Shown here piece by piece: positions 43,291 to 55,500 of a stretch of DNA of 64,000 bases (positions are counted from its first letter, which is position 1; every line of letters begins with the position of its first letter). The stretch is from Thelonectria olida (taxonomy: Eukaryota; Ascomycota; Sordariomycetes; Hypocreales; Nectriaceae): contig JAGPYM010000083.1 in assembly GCA_020736575.1 (NCBI GenBank), forward strand, positions 1-64,000, given 5' to 3'. The notes beneath the pieces are model-generated. The model saw nothing but the letters and a program-made list of their open reading frames with translations. It searched no databases and was not told where the DNA came from. A program made the translations under genes and the position numbers.

Positions 43291-44289
43291 AGATCGACGG
43301 AGGCATTCAGATCCTCCCAACGTTGCTCGAGGCGCTCATTAGCTCAAGATCCTACCTTCAATAGCCGAAAAATATACCGCGGACTCTAATTTAGACAGTA
43401 TCTAGAGTCTACTACTTTTGGCTTGAAGAACTCAAAAATAGGACATGGTCTCGTCTCCAACGCTGTCACTCGGCAATATTTACAGCCGGAATAGATGGTT
43501 GAACTGGATGACCGAGCTACAGTATCCTCAAAGAAGTTACAGACAGTCAAAAAAGGGACAATAAGCCTGTCAACAAAAAGACGTCATCGGTAGGTTGAGG
43601 TTAGGGGGTACTCTGTCTTTTATTCCCTGGCTGGCGGAAAGAATTGCAATATCGTCCTCATCCAGCAACCTAGCCCAGGACATATGACAAGCACCAGGTG
43701 ATCTGGTCATATGGGGGAAGGAAAGCTTTGAGGGCTGGGATGAGAGGTTTATTGACCGCACTGCACGGTTGAACTGCTTGCATCCCGTCGGTGTTGGACA
43801 GGTAGCTGTGCCACTAGAAAGAACTTGAACTGTGGGAAAAGGTACGGATTTCAGGCTTGTTCTGATGAAAGAGAGCTTTATTTTGATCGCTAACCCTAAA
43901 CACAAAGATTGCCTTCCCAAGGTCCACTAGGTGTCAGTTTGAGAACTACCCACACCGCATCGGGCTCAACCTTCCGGGCGACACCTCGAATCAACACGTG
44001 TGCCACATGCCCGATGGACCAGTTTCTGGAAAGCCGCAGCACTAGGTATCGAATATTGCGGTTGGCAGTTCGGATTACTTGCCTGCCGTGCCAGGTTTTG
44101 TCGGGGGTGAACGCTTCATTTCCCTCCTGAGAAGCCCCAACTGCACACACTGTCCTAGGCCGAGCCTAACGGCCATCTTCATCGAGACGCTAAAGGAGCT
44201 AAAGGCATAGGTATGGAACCGGCCAAGCTGTAGGGAGATCGATGACTATGTCTTACTACAGGTAATGGCCGAGCAATAGACTCGGGTGG
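43291..44289. other. Intergenic with small unassigned frames
   Basis: Minus-strand frames at 43570-43920 (116 residues) and 43896-44150 (84 residues; SIGHVAHVLIRGVARKVEPD, then AVWVVLKLTP) overlap by 25 bases in different phases. Together with 44290-44796 they could be pieces of one decayed gene. Nothing in them is recognised. Confidence 0.3.
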
Positions 44290-44796
44290 CTATACAGCAA
44301 GTTGTGCTCCTATTTCAACATCGCGCTCACCAACGGTAGAAAGGCTAGCGAAAGAGAAGTTGAAACAGAGTAGGGACCCCTTTCGAAATTCTCGGCAGAC
44401 TTGGGCGTTGACCTTCGAAGAGCTGACGAAAGGTATTGAGTTCGGGCATACACTGTCCAACGGCCCGAAGTCCAACATAGCAAAGGTCCTTGCAGATGGA
44501 TAGAATAGTTGAGAAATGGCTATCTCGGTCTCGGAGATGACGAGCATCCTGTTCAGGTCAGTTCCGGCACTGTTTATGGTTATGCCATTGGACGTAGAAC
44601 TGTCGTATACCGATGTGCTGTGCAAATCAAGACTAGGTACTCTTAATTGTTCTTCATCATTTCGGTCCGCCAGCTTCGTAGCAGTTGCGGGCGACGAACT
44701 TATATGCCATCGTTGATCCAGCCCTCTATTATGAATATAGCTCATCCCGATTAGAGGACGCTTTATAGGCCTCTTGAAGGGATAACTCCAGTCCAT
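44290..44796 (-). CDS. Hypothetical protein, 168 residues
   Basis: This open frame with an ATG start encodes MDWSYPFKRPIKRPLIGMSY and later FVSSSKVNAQVCREFRKGSL, ending VEIGAQLAV. It has no membrane span, signal peptide or known motif. It sits about 100 bases downstream of the PD-(D/E)XK gene on the same strand, between that gene and the TPR-CHAT gene. It may be a small gene, a remnant or a chance frame. Confidence 0.3.
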   Translation of the reverse strand: MDWSYPFKRPIKRPLIGMSYIHNRGLDQRWHISSSPATATKLADRNDEEQLRVPSLDLHSTSVYDSSTSNGITINSAGTDLNRMLVISETEIAISQLFYPSARTFAMLDFGPLDSVCPNSIPFVSSSKVNAQVCREFRKGSLLCFNFSFASLSTVGERDVEIGAQLAV

Positions 44797-44892
44797 CTAG
44801 TTTGAGACATGGGTAGAAAGACAGTCCTCTTGCCATGAACAAAGGATTATAAACAACAGGTATAAGACCAACGGTGAGCAACTTGAACCTAC

Positions 44893-46362
44893 TCAGCCTG
44901 AAGGGCTAAATAACCGTTGAAGCCAGTCGACATAATCTTTCTGCATCCATGAGGCGAGTGCGCGTAGCGTAGCCATGATGGTATACAAACCAATCAAAGA
45001 CTTCGTATCTCCTATGGAGATGTCCTCCAAGACTTCCTACAGGTCACAACATTAGCTTCTTGCATCTTTACACTCTACACAAACGCCACTTACAATTCTA
45101 TCGCCTCTATCACACGCAAAGAGCAGCCGCCAGTCGTGTTCCATGACAATGATCAACGGCAAAGTAATGATCCGGTCAACTCCAAGAAGCAACGGAGACG
45201 CATCAACCAGCATCTGGATTCGTTGGTGCCAGGCTGCAACCCAGACGCCTAGCTGGAGTCTTGCCTCCTCCAGCTCACCCATCGCGATCTTGGTTTCGAT
45301 GGCCAGCGCAATCGGGTGGTTTCTAACCGGCCCATATGTAGTCTGGTTTACACAGCGTGTCGGCTCGGGCTGGCCGATCAACATCTGGCGGATGCCTTCG
45401 GCGATTGGCGGAGGCGGACACACTCGGACGCCCATGTCAATCATCTTGGCACGCGTGTAGTCGTACATGGTGCCTGCTTGCATCTCTGGGAGAAAGGGCT
45501 TGCTGATGCGGGCTGCGGTCAGAAGATCACGACGCAGAGAGGGGAACGGCTCGAATGCCAGTTTTAAGAGCGGGCCGTGAACCTCGAGGTTCCACGTCGA
45601 CTCGGCAGCTGTCTCGACCTTGCAAATGTCGGCGGCTTCGAGAATGTTGCAAAGAGCCTTGTATTCTTCCTTGTGCCGGGCTGTGGTGTCAGCGGCGCCG
45701 TCGTCGAAGAACCAACCAGGCCGAAGTGTTCCCCTGCGATGCGTTGCTGTGAGGTCCGGTTCGACGGAACGTGGCAAAAAGTCTTCGCGGTGCAGGGTGA
45801 TGCCGACGATGCGATCATAGAGAGATGTTATGTCCTCGGGGAGTTGTCCTGTTGGGTCAACGTTCATTGTTATAAAGCGCAGCGGCTTCTTGAGCAGATC
45901 CAGCGTCGAGCGTTTTACCGGGCTGCCAGACCGCGTGTGAGATGCGCGAGAGCCAGACTGGGTAGACGACGCGTTTGTAGACGACTGGCTTGGGGTGTGG
46001 TGAAACGTTGGCCGAGAGGGGATGCTGAACGCTTTGGCGTACGGCCTCGCATCGGGCGTCTTGTCGTTGTCAAAAGGGTCATCTCCCACCAAGGAAGCAT
46101 GGAACTGAGCAGCATCCGAGGCATCGACAGCCTCCTCTGGCCGACGTCTTTTAGGTGATCTCTGATGAGGGTGTGAACGCCGTGTCGGCGTCGAGGCCGA
46201 TTCGGGGGGCGTAGGCATGTCGTCCCAGTCCAGCTTCGCTCCAGCAAAGGAGGGTGATGAGGCTGAATGACAATATGCCTTGGAGCTATGTTGCCACGGG
46301 ACGATCGAGTCAAGCCAGCCCTCAACGAAGTCGTCAAACGACCCGATATCAGGCTGATTCAT
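44893..46362 (-). CDS. PD-(D/E)XK nuclease-like fungal protein, two exons
   Basis: Exon 1 is 46362-45094 and exon 2 is 45036-44893, with a 57-base GTAAGT intron in phase 0; the product is 470 residues. The N-terminal 160 residues are low-complexity, Ser/Pro-rich, with a possible nuclear signal SPKRRRPEE. The C-terminal half matches a repeat-rich fungal nuclease-like family: AAESTWNLEVHGPLLKLAF (about 252-270), then KMIDMGVRV with candidate catalytic Asp309. Next come NQTTYGPVRNHPIALAIETK, with the E-x-K pair Glu356/Lys358, and LQLGVWVAAWHQRI. MEHDWRLLFA and, in exon 2, ISIGDTKSLIGLYTIMATLR complete the fold. All key acidic and lysine positions are present, so nuclease activity is possible. 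Members often lie beside transposable elements and incompatibility genes, as here. The biological role of the family is not established. Confidence 0.85.
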
Positions 46363-47178
46363 GGGTCCTCGAAAACAAGGGCCAGTTCAGTAGTAAGCGG
46401 CAGGTGTGTCTGTCGGGACCGGCGTGGATATAATTGAAATATGGCTGCCAGTAAGAAGCATGCTTGGATGCAATCGTCTGGTTGTGCTTGTGCTAAATGG
46501 TGATGAGTTGCCATTGGCTGGTGCGTTGTCATGGAGACACGGCTCGACATCCAGCGAATCACAAGCCCGAAAATCCACGCGTCGCGTCTCATTAAGTAAA
46601 CAAGCCACCCGCATTTATTGCCGCTCTATCCCCGTGGCTTCAGCGGCCAATGGAAGAGGCAAGTTAAACAAAGTTGGCCAGAGCAACTGGAATTAATCGA
46701 CTTTTTAATTTGAGGGATGATCTAGAATTACTGAACTTGGGCGGTGATGCATGTTTCGTACTGCCGGCGCAGCTATCGACCTTCTTCGCCATGTTCCAAT
46801 GACCACATTTCAACGTCGCGCCATCGCTTTCTGTATTGCCGAACACACTTGTGCAGGCGTCACGGCGTCACCAGGAACGGGGCTCGTTCCTGGTCACTAT
46901 GTTGTCGTAGGATATAGGGGGGTCTTAGCGTCTCGCGAGAGATGTCTATCTTTTGCTGCGATATATGTTAACGTAGTTTAAAGCTAAGTGCGCTAATTAA
47001 ATAAGATACTGAGGACACATGAGACTTCTCGGCTTTACCGCTGGAAGTGTCTCCTTTGGCTGTTGTGTAGGTAACATTGAAAACTTGACCATGGCGTCAT
47101 GGTGAGCTTTGATCAGACGCCAAGAGCTCGAGGGTTAGGGTTAGGGTAAGAGTAGACCTTGGAGCACTGGTCAAGTTG
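46363..47178. other. Intergenic with small telomere-like motif
   Basis: No gene is supported. A plus-strand frame at 46751-46981 encodes 76 residues with no motif. A short TTAGGG-type sequence lies at 47131-47147 and is reported separately. Confidence 0.35.
47131..47147 (+). repeat. Interstitial telomere-like (TTAGGG) sequence, 2.7 units
   Basis: The bases AGGGTTAGGGTTAGGGT match the vertebrate/fungal telomere repeat. The motif is too short to prove a former chromosome end; such sequences also occur in promoters and at repair junctions. Confidence 0.7.
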
Positions 47179-47233
47179 CTACAGAAGAATTTTCGCTGAC
47201 AAGACGTCCTGGACGAGGAACGAAGCCGCATTG

Positions 47234-48400
47234 TCACTCAGCAGCCACGTAGAGACACGCAGAGACGATGGTATCCACAACATCATCTTGCACACCCATG
47301 ACCACTGACAAGCCAACCTCTTGACCGTCCTTAGGCTTGCCCGGGATTTGGTACAGAATCTCGGACAATTTGAAGAGACATCGCGCATGCTCGCCAACGA
47401 TGATGTCCTTCCGTATATCAGGGATGGCCATGGCATCCTGTATGTGTTTCCTAGCGACATTTTACTAACTTGTACCTAGGTACGTCAAGGTAGAACACAT
47501 CGACAACTCACAATGCGGCGTCGACATCTCCCTTGATGTCGGCGCAGCATTCTATGCGATAAATTCTGCATGGAGTCATTGGCCAAAGCCCCAAGGCATA
47601 TACACAAACTCGTCTGCTGCAGCTATTCTTTGATGATGATATGGTTCTCGATCTCAGTGTTTTGTCGACGCTCAACTAGCTTGAGTCTTGTGCTAGTGTT
47701 GAAAAAGCTCCTGTCTATTGAAACTTTGCTTTCTTTTTTGATTGAGAGAAAAGCGTCAATTTTATTTGTTTGCCTATTTTCTCTCGGAATATTTCAGGGC
47801 GACGTGACTGTTGACGACGCCTCCCATCCCGTACAAGGACAGCGAACGGAACGTGCTCGACGATTCGGTCTGGACGTGAGCCTCAATCTTTTCAATGACA
47901 TCATCTCGATTGAATAACCCAGTGTCCCATGCTGGTGGAAGGATGAAGCAAGGTGTCTGCGCGGCGTCACGGAACGAGCGAGGCGTATTTGATAGAAAGA
48001 AATAGCCCCGGAGCTGGATCTATGTTGTCTGCCCTTGATAGCTGTCAACTTCTCTAACTGTGCGAGGGAATCGTCAATCTTTTTCTCCACTGCGGCGAAG
48101 ATGTCGAGCAACATCTGCCATGAGTTGTGGTCCTTACCTACATCCTTGTCGGCTGGCTCTGGATAAAGGTTCTTGGAGTTGGGTACCACGAGTGGTGAGA
48201 TGCGGGAGATGTTGCCAACTTGACGCAGACACTGCACGTCATCCGCAAAGAAGTTGGTCAAGGCCACCAGTATTTCGAAGCAAACCTGTTTCTCCGCCTT
48301 GGCCGACGACAGGTTACTGTAGAGATGGATGAGTGGACTCTTTCCACCAAGCTTCTTTAGCATTTAGACTGCTTGTTGTGCAGCTTCGTGCGTCTGTAAG
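47234..48400 (-). pseudogene. STAND/NLR-type (NB-ARC or NACHT) protein, decayed and internally deleted
   Basis: Fungal NLRs are nucleotide-switch receptors that can trigger cell death. Minus-strand frames keep the family order. Near 48363 comes LGGKSPLIHLYSNLSSAKAE and QVCFEILVALTNFFADDVQC, preceded in frame by a stop (QAV-stop-M). Around 47910 another phase gives PCFILPPAWDTGLFNRDDVI, then FRSLSLYGMGGVVNSHVALK. This is the P-loop, but with Val-Asn where Gly-Lys is expected, so the ATP-binding lysine is gone. A TAG follows at 47776-47774, and then a damaged KIDAFLSIKKESKVSIDRSF trace. The segment at 47431-47234 (VGEHARCLFKLSEILYQIPG) resembles the C-terminal tail of such proteins. The receptor repeats that should lie between are missing. 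It is a pseudogene by several independent lesions. Confidence 0.65.
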
Positions 48401-49870
48401 ACGAGCCCAGGAAAAAAGATTAATGGACTTAGCGCAACAGACGCAAAGCAAGGATTGGGGTGCATACAGTAAGTATCAGACCCAGTAATTCCCAGTAGGG
48501 TCAAGCTCTGGGTCAAGACAAGTCACACACAAGTCGCTGAACTACCCCAAGTCAATCACGGAACATGCCACCGCCTCAAGAGCCCGATCTGGAGCATCGT
48601 CTCCCGGATACTAGATGATCTGCTTCTGAATCACCTGTTCTGCCCAGATAAGAGCATGTCATGCCTGTGTAAGGAGGTGGTGTTCCGACTTGATTAGTAG
48701 ATGAATAATAACCTAATAGCGCAGGAAGAAAGGTCGGGGAGAACCCCAAGAAGCTTACTTCCTGAATGAATCACAAGATAATATAGTCTCCCCTCCCCAG
48801 ACAGTGGATTTCTCGAGTGGGCATACAAGCACAGAGCGGGAAATCCTTCTCTCATACCGCCTCCTGTTTGGATAGAGTAGACAACCCAGAGCTCTGGCTA
48901 GCTCGGTGCTCGATAAGCTAGAGCGTGATGAGGGCCCATTTAATCATATATTACGAGACGTCTGCGGTAAGCACCATGTGGTAGTCCGCAAGCTGCCCCC
49001 AGAGATATTGCCTGTGTAGTGCATCAATGCGGAGACCGATCAACTGCAATGAAGGAATATTTATAGCCCCTCTGCCAACTTCCCTAGACTGAGCTACCGC
49101 TTAATACAGCTGCAAAAGCTCAGCCTCCGCTAGAATTCAAGCAGGTTGTCAGACTTGTAGAGGGACCATAGGAATATAGTCTAATAGTACACGTTCTGGG
49201 CAGTTCTGTGGGTTGGAGGTATTCTAACCCCCTTAGCCATTGTGCAAATGGCTCTTCAAGCGGTGTAGCTACGGCTCTCGGCATACGTGAGAATATCACT
49301 GCCACCGCCGGTCTATGTTGTCCAGTTGAGAATGTGGTTGAGATGATGGTTGACTGCGTTCTGACATGTGGTTTATCTGGAACTGCCTGACCTATGTAGT
49401 CTCAACTCGTATCTTGTAAGGACTTTCTCATTGTATCCCGAAGAGCCTCCATTCTGTCAATTGTAGCATCGCATCGCACCCTGCAGCCCTGGGCCTCCCC
49501 CTCTAGTGCCCAGGACCAGATGGGAAAAGATGCTTTAACAGTTTACTGAAGTATTTTCTCTCATCCGTAATAAGGTCACGGCCTTTTCGTCAGTCAGGTG
49601 GCACAGACTTGAGTTGCCCAGCATGGATCCCAATGATTTCATCGCGAGGCTTCCGTCATACAAAGAAGAGAAGCCATACTCAGCTAACTTCATCCCAGAT
49701 GACGACAGAGCCGCGCGGGTTAATTAGGTTTATAGAGTGAGACCAGTTATTGTCATTATGTCCATCGCCGAACAATTTCGACCTGAATGTCAGTGGGTTT
49801 TGTTCTTTCAAGACAAAGACACCCTTAAGTCCCGACAACATTCTTGCTCAGACAGCGGAAGTAGAGAAGG
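48401..49870. other. Intergenic, no supported gene
   Basis: Short frames at 49120-49305 and 49208-49390 overlap antisense and show nothing recognisable. A TTACAG-type acceptor near 48390 could belong to an upstream exon of the decayed STAND gene, but I could not trace that exon. Confidence 0.35.
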
Positions 49871-50259
49871 TATATTTTATTAAAATAGAAGAGTTCTTAT
49901 ATAAACTAGCTAAAGGTTTTTCGCTCTAAGGGGCAAGATATAAGTATAATAATAAAATAATATAATTTTATATAATTTTAATATTTAAACCTAATACTTT
50001 TATAATTACTTAAATTTAGTATTTTATAAAGAAAAGATTAATTATAATAATTATATATTAATTAATATAAAAAGTAAATGTTTTTCTATTTTTTTTTATA
50101 TATTATTTTAAATATTTAAATATTAAAATTATACTTATTAAAATTTAATTAAAAGTTTTAATTAAAAAGTTAAATAAGTAAACTTTATATTATTTAATTA
50201 TAAGTTTAATAAGCTATTAAGAAGGGAATGTAAATAAAGGAGGGCTAATAAGGTTAAAA

Positions 50260-50860
50260 GTGCGCAGCTATAGTTAAGGATGTAAAAAATACAAACTGTA
50301 TTAAAGTGATTTATAGGGATGAGGTAGAGATATAGCGCGTGAGGAAGATAGTATAAAAGACTGCAGTTAAGGGAGCAAGGGAGCTTAGGGACTAATTATA
50401 TCCAGTTAAAATGGATAGCACAAACTGCACTATAGTATTAGACTCTTCTAGTAACGAACTACTAGGAGCTGCAAAGGCACTAGGTAAGGAGAATAATATA
50501 ATAATTGCTAAGATTTACTAGCTTAATAATAGGAAGAACAGCAAGACGTATAAGTAAATAGCAATCTATATAATAAAAGGATATAATATAAAACGACTCC
50601 TTAAGGAGGGATACTATCACTTAGCTAGGGAATTAGCTAGTACTAGCATTTTTAAGTAGTACTAAGGGCCAGCTTAATATTATAAGTACTAGAATATTAG
50701 TTATAAAGCATTATATATAAAAAGGAGTAAGTATATAAAAGGTATATATAGTAAGGATATTAATATAAGTAATATTAAATAGTAGAACTATTATATACTA
50801 ATTATAAAAGATTATATAAAGTGTTTAATTAAAACTATTAAATATAAAATAAATAAGATA
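50260..50860 (+). mobile_element. RIP-mutated Tad-type LINE, ORF1 (gag-like) trace
   Basis: From 50411 the plus strand reads MDSTNCTIVLDSSSNELLGA, AKALGKENNIIIAKIY, then stops at Gln-type positions, IAIYIIKGYNIKRLLKEGYY and HLARELASTSIF. This is the order of the nucleic-acid-binding ORF1 protein of fungal Tad1-like LINEs. The zinc-knuckle cysteines downstream appear as tyrosines (YYKY..NISYKALY), the result expected from G-to-A change in TGC/TGT codons. No functional protein can be made. Confidence 0.65.
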
Positions 50861-51149
50861 ATATATATTAAATTATAAATATTTTAATTTAATATTAAAA
50901 AGAAAAATATAATTTAATTAAATATAATAAATAATTAAAACTTTTAATAATATATAATACTAGCTATTATTAAACTATATATATAAACTATTAATAGTAT
51001 AATAGTAATAATACTAAATAGTTATAATAATTAAATTAAAATAATACTAATTTAAATATATAATAAGTAATAGCGAATTTATAATATATTATTATTATTA
51101 TTAAAAAAGCTAATAATTTAAGCATATAATAGAGGTTAATATAGGCCAA

Positions 51150-52060
51150 ACCCTAGCCTTATATCTATTATAATAAGCTTTTTAATAGGGCTTATAATTA
51201 GTTTTAAAATAAAAGTCCCTATTAAATAAACCTTACTTAAGGAACCTTATTTTAAGCTTTTAATATAAAAGCACCTCTCTATTTAACTCTAGTCCATATA
51301 AGTTAACTAATAATATAATATATAATAGCTAAAATGCCTAACTTTTATTAATTAAATATAATATAATCTAACTAAATAATAGAAACTATACAGCTACTTA
51401 CTATATATTAGAATATATAAATTTCCTTAAATATATTAAGCTAATAAGAGACCTTAATAGGCACTTAAAAGAGTTATAACTCTTAGGCATTCTTATACTA
51501 CCTAATATAAATATACTATTAAATATTAATTAAAGGATTAATCTAGTTATTTTAAGCTATAAGATTCTAATTAAAAGACTTAATATATATTAATACTATT
51601 ATAACTTCTTTAAATAGAAAGTTAAAAACCTTATATAATTTCTTAAAAGGGAAAGAAAAAACTATTTTAATAATAATAATAAGCAATTTATTAAAATAAT
51701 CCAATTAGATGCTTATAAGCTGTGGCTCTAGGAGCTGCTATATGTAGTAGTAATAATCCGAATGGTTGTCTAAAAGGCTACTAAAGATTATCTGGAACTT
51801 ACTTGCTTATAGGCAGGAGAAAGTATAAGCTTTACTAGAGGAAAATTTAAAAATAAAAAGTGGGTCAAATGGACGCAAGGGTTGAAAAGTGGGGGGGGGG
51901 CTAAAAAGGTTAAATAAAAAAGGAAAGTTTAAAAAAGGTTAAAATGGGTTTAAGGGCATTTAAACTAATAGAAATAGAGTAAGGCAACTAGGTAGCAAAA
52001 TATATTAAGAGTTTATATAATAATAAAAATTACTAATTGTAAAGTTATAATATATATATT
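51150..52060 (+). repeat. Poly-G-marked repeat family, best preserved copy 6
   Basis: It is collinear with 27650-28530 but retains more G and C, for example CCAAACCCTAGCCTTATATC at the left, a G10 tract at 51891-51900 and GGCATTTAAACTAATAGAAA after it. It is the best copy for deriving a consensus. No coding frame is visible, so it may be a non-autonomous element. Confidence 0.65.
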
Positions 52061-52599
52061 ATAAATTTAATAAAATATAAAAGTAAAATAAATTCTAATA
52101 GTATTAATAGACCTAATAGAAATATACTAGTAATTTTAATATATATAAAAAGGTAAAATAAAAAAATAATACTAGTAATAATAAAAATATTATATATAAC
52201 AATCTGGTTAATTTTTAATAAATAAGACTAGAGGGTTTTAAGTTTATATTAGTAGAAAGATTAGGGTATTAAAATTTAAATAGTAAAAGGCGCGTTATTA
52301 TATTTAGTAATATACTTAAAGTAAATAAATATAACTAAATTATATTAAAAGCTAAAGTAGTTATATTTATTTAATATATTAAATAAATATATATATATAT
52401 TAAAAGTGTTTTTTTTTAAATTATAATTATAATTATAAGCCTGCTTTTAAATTATAACTTTAAAAGTAATTTAAACACTTAAATTATATTAAAAAGGGTA
52501 ATTTTATAATAGTTAAATAATAAAAGTGGGGTTAGTATAGGGCATATAATAGGGTATTTATTATAAGTTGTAATATAATATTTTCCTTCTATTAGTTTT

Positions 52600-55500
52600 A
52601 TTTTTAAGGTTATATTTATAACCTTATATAACTATTAGTAGTTAGTTAATTTAAACTTTTATTTTTCTTTTCTTATACTATTATACTAATATAATATTAG
52701 GCTATATAATTAAATTTAAAATAAAAAAGATATTTAAATATGATTTTTTAGTTTATTTTCTAAAATAGAACTCTTATTTAACTAATATATTTATACTTAT
52801 TATTTTAAATATAAACTGCAGTTAGTTTATAAAATAGATAATATAAATTAAATAAGTAAATATAAATAATATATTTAATAGGGTTAAATATATAATAGTA
52901 TTAATATAACTTCTTTTTATATATTTCTTTTTATTTTTACTTCTTTTTTTACTAACTTCCCTTATATAGTAAATAAGCTTATTAAATAGTAAAAAAAACT
53001 TAAATTAAAAAAGGAGAAAGCTAGAAATAAGATTCTAATTTTTTATATTTAACTTATAAAATTGCAATTATTTTTAGCTTAAATTATAAGTTACTTAGCT
53101 TATATTTATAAAATTAAAAAGAGAGTAAAAAAAAAGGTTCCAAATTATTTAAATAGGAGATATAAAAGTTAAATAAGGAGGATAGTATTCTTTTAATATT
53201 AAAATCTTATAAGAACTAAATAGTAAGCGACCTTTAATTATTAAGCATTTCTAATAAAATAGACTAGTTTTTTTTAAGTTTTAATAAGGACTTTAATAGG
53301 CTTAACTTTTTATTTAGTTTTAGTATTACTAGTAAAAGTTTTTTAATAGGCGCTATATATAATTAAAGTGTTCTAGGGGTTTTTATATATTTTCTTTTTA
53401 TTATAGCCTGTTTATTTAATAAAATATTTAATTTATTTATTTTCTTTTATAATATTAAAGATTTCTTCTATTTTATACTTATTAAAATCTTTAACTTTAG
53501 TTTTTATATTATTATTTATTTTAATTATAATTATTCTTTTAATTAACTTAAATAAGGAAATATAAAAGATTAAATAGAGCTTAACTTTTAATAGTAAGTT
53601 TAATTTATAATTATTTTTTAAGATTTTTTCTAAAGTTTTATAAGGTCTAATATATTTATAGTTAAGTTTTTTATTTAGTCTTTTTATATTAATATTTTTT
53701 ATAGTAAGAAGTATTATATTTCCCTTTAAAAAGGTGAGTTTTTTAACCTTTTTAGTTATAATATTTTTTATATATTTTTTAAATAAAAGAAAGTTCTATA
53801 TGTATTTTTTTATATAAATTCTTAAGTTAATTTAATATAAAATAGCTACTAGTATAAGTAGTTTATTTTTTAAATTTCTATAAGTATTAAAAGTAAATCT
53901 AAAGTTTATATAACTTAGTATAATTTTAATACTTTTATTAGTTATATATTATATACTAGTTATATTATTAATAACTTTTTAACCTAATTGTTTTAAATAT
54001 AATTAATATAATAGTAAAAGTAAGTTTTAAAATTAATTTATTTATTTAATTTATCTATTAACTTATATTTTTAAATAGTAGTTAATTTATATTTAGTTTA
54101 ATTCTTATTATAAGATATTATTAAAAGTTAAAAAAAAAGTATTTTCTATTTAAAATAATTATATAAATAGTTTATAAGTACTAATAATATTTTATAAAAA
54201 AATATAAGAAAATTCTTTTATATTTATTACTTTTTAATATAAAATAAAATAGGAAAATTTAATAAGTCTATTAATAATAATTAGAATGCTATTATAAGCT
54301 GTGCTTATAATAGGGTCTAATAATAGGAGTAATTTTATAATAAATTTATAATAATTAAATCCTATAATTATTTATAACTAGTATAAGTTATAGTTTTTAT
54401 AAGGTTTATATTATTATACTTTACTTATTATAAATAAAGTATTATTTAATAATTTTCTTAACTATTCTTTTAACTTTAGGAAATAAAAATATTATTTTAA
54501 CTTATTTAAGGGTTTTATTAATTTCTTAGTATTTATAAAGTGAGTATTTATAATTTCCTATATAAAGTCTTTATATAAGTATTTTAATACTTATAACTTA
54601 TTTGTTTTTTTATTATTTAATAGTTATTTATTATATTTTAGAATCTATTTAATAATAGGTTTCCCTATTTTACTATATGTATTATTATAAGAATCTTACT
54701 ATAGTTTTACTAATATTTATTATAGTTATATAATATATAGTTAATTAGTTTATAAAATCCTTTTATATTATAAATTTATTATATATTTCCTACTAGCTTA
54801 TATAGGTTTCTATTATAATTAAGCTAATAGTAGTAGTTAATAATTTTATTTTATAAGTTTTTAAAAATTATAATTTTATTATTTGCATTCTTTTAAATAG
54901 TTTATATTAGGGTATTACCTATTATATAATTCTGATTTTTAAATAAGGTTAGGAGGTTAAAATATCTCTTAAACAGTTTATTATATTTTTAAGTAATTAT
55001 AATATACTTCTATTTTAAATATCTTTTAAGTATAAGAGTTAATAGCTATTTTTCTATTTTAACCTTACTTATATTAAAGTTAAATTTTTAGCTAATAGTA
55101 TTAGCTCTACTATTTTCTAATCCTTTCTTATATTTAATAATATAATTAAATTTTAAAAAATATTTAATATATTTAAGTTATTATCTGCTAAGTTATTAAG
55201 TAGTAGTAAAATATATAATATTTTTATAATTTATATAAATTATAATCTAGTAGTAGCTTTTAAGTAAGTATTATTAAAACTTTTTAAAAGTTTAAACTAT
55301 TATAAGGAATTTTTTATTATAAATAAAATAATTAAATTTTACTTTATATAACTTATATAAATAGAATGCAATTAGGTATAATTTCTATTATTATATTATT
55401 TAATTTAAGCTTTTAAAGTAAAATCTAAAGAGTTTATTTTTATTTAATAAATTATATAAAGTTAAACATTTTAAGTACTAGTTTACTAAAAATAAAGTTT

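Noticed and set aside
44290..44796. Considered as a cell-death effector partner of the TPR-CHAT gene
   Set aside because: No recognisable effector or pore-forming family feature is visible; proximity alone is not enough.
45577..46158. 193-codon plus-strand frame over the PD-(D/E)XK gene
   Set aside because: It lies antisense to a well supported coding region and is Arg/Cys-rich as expected of a shadow.
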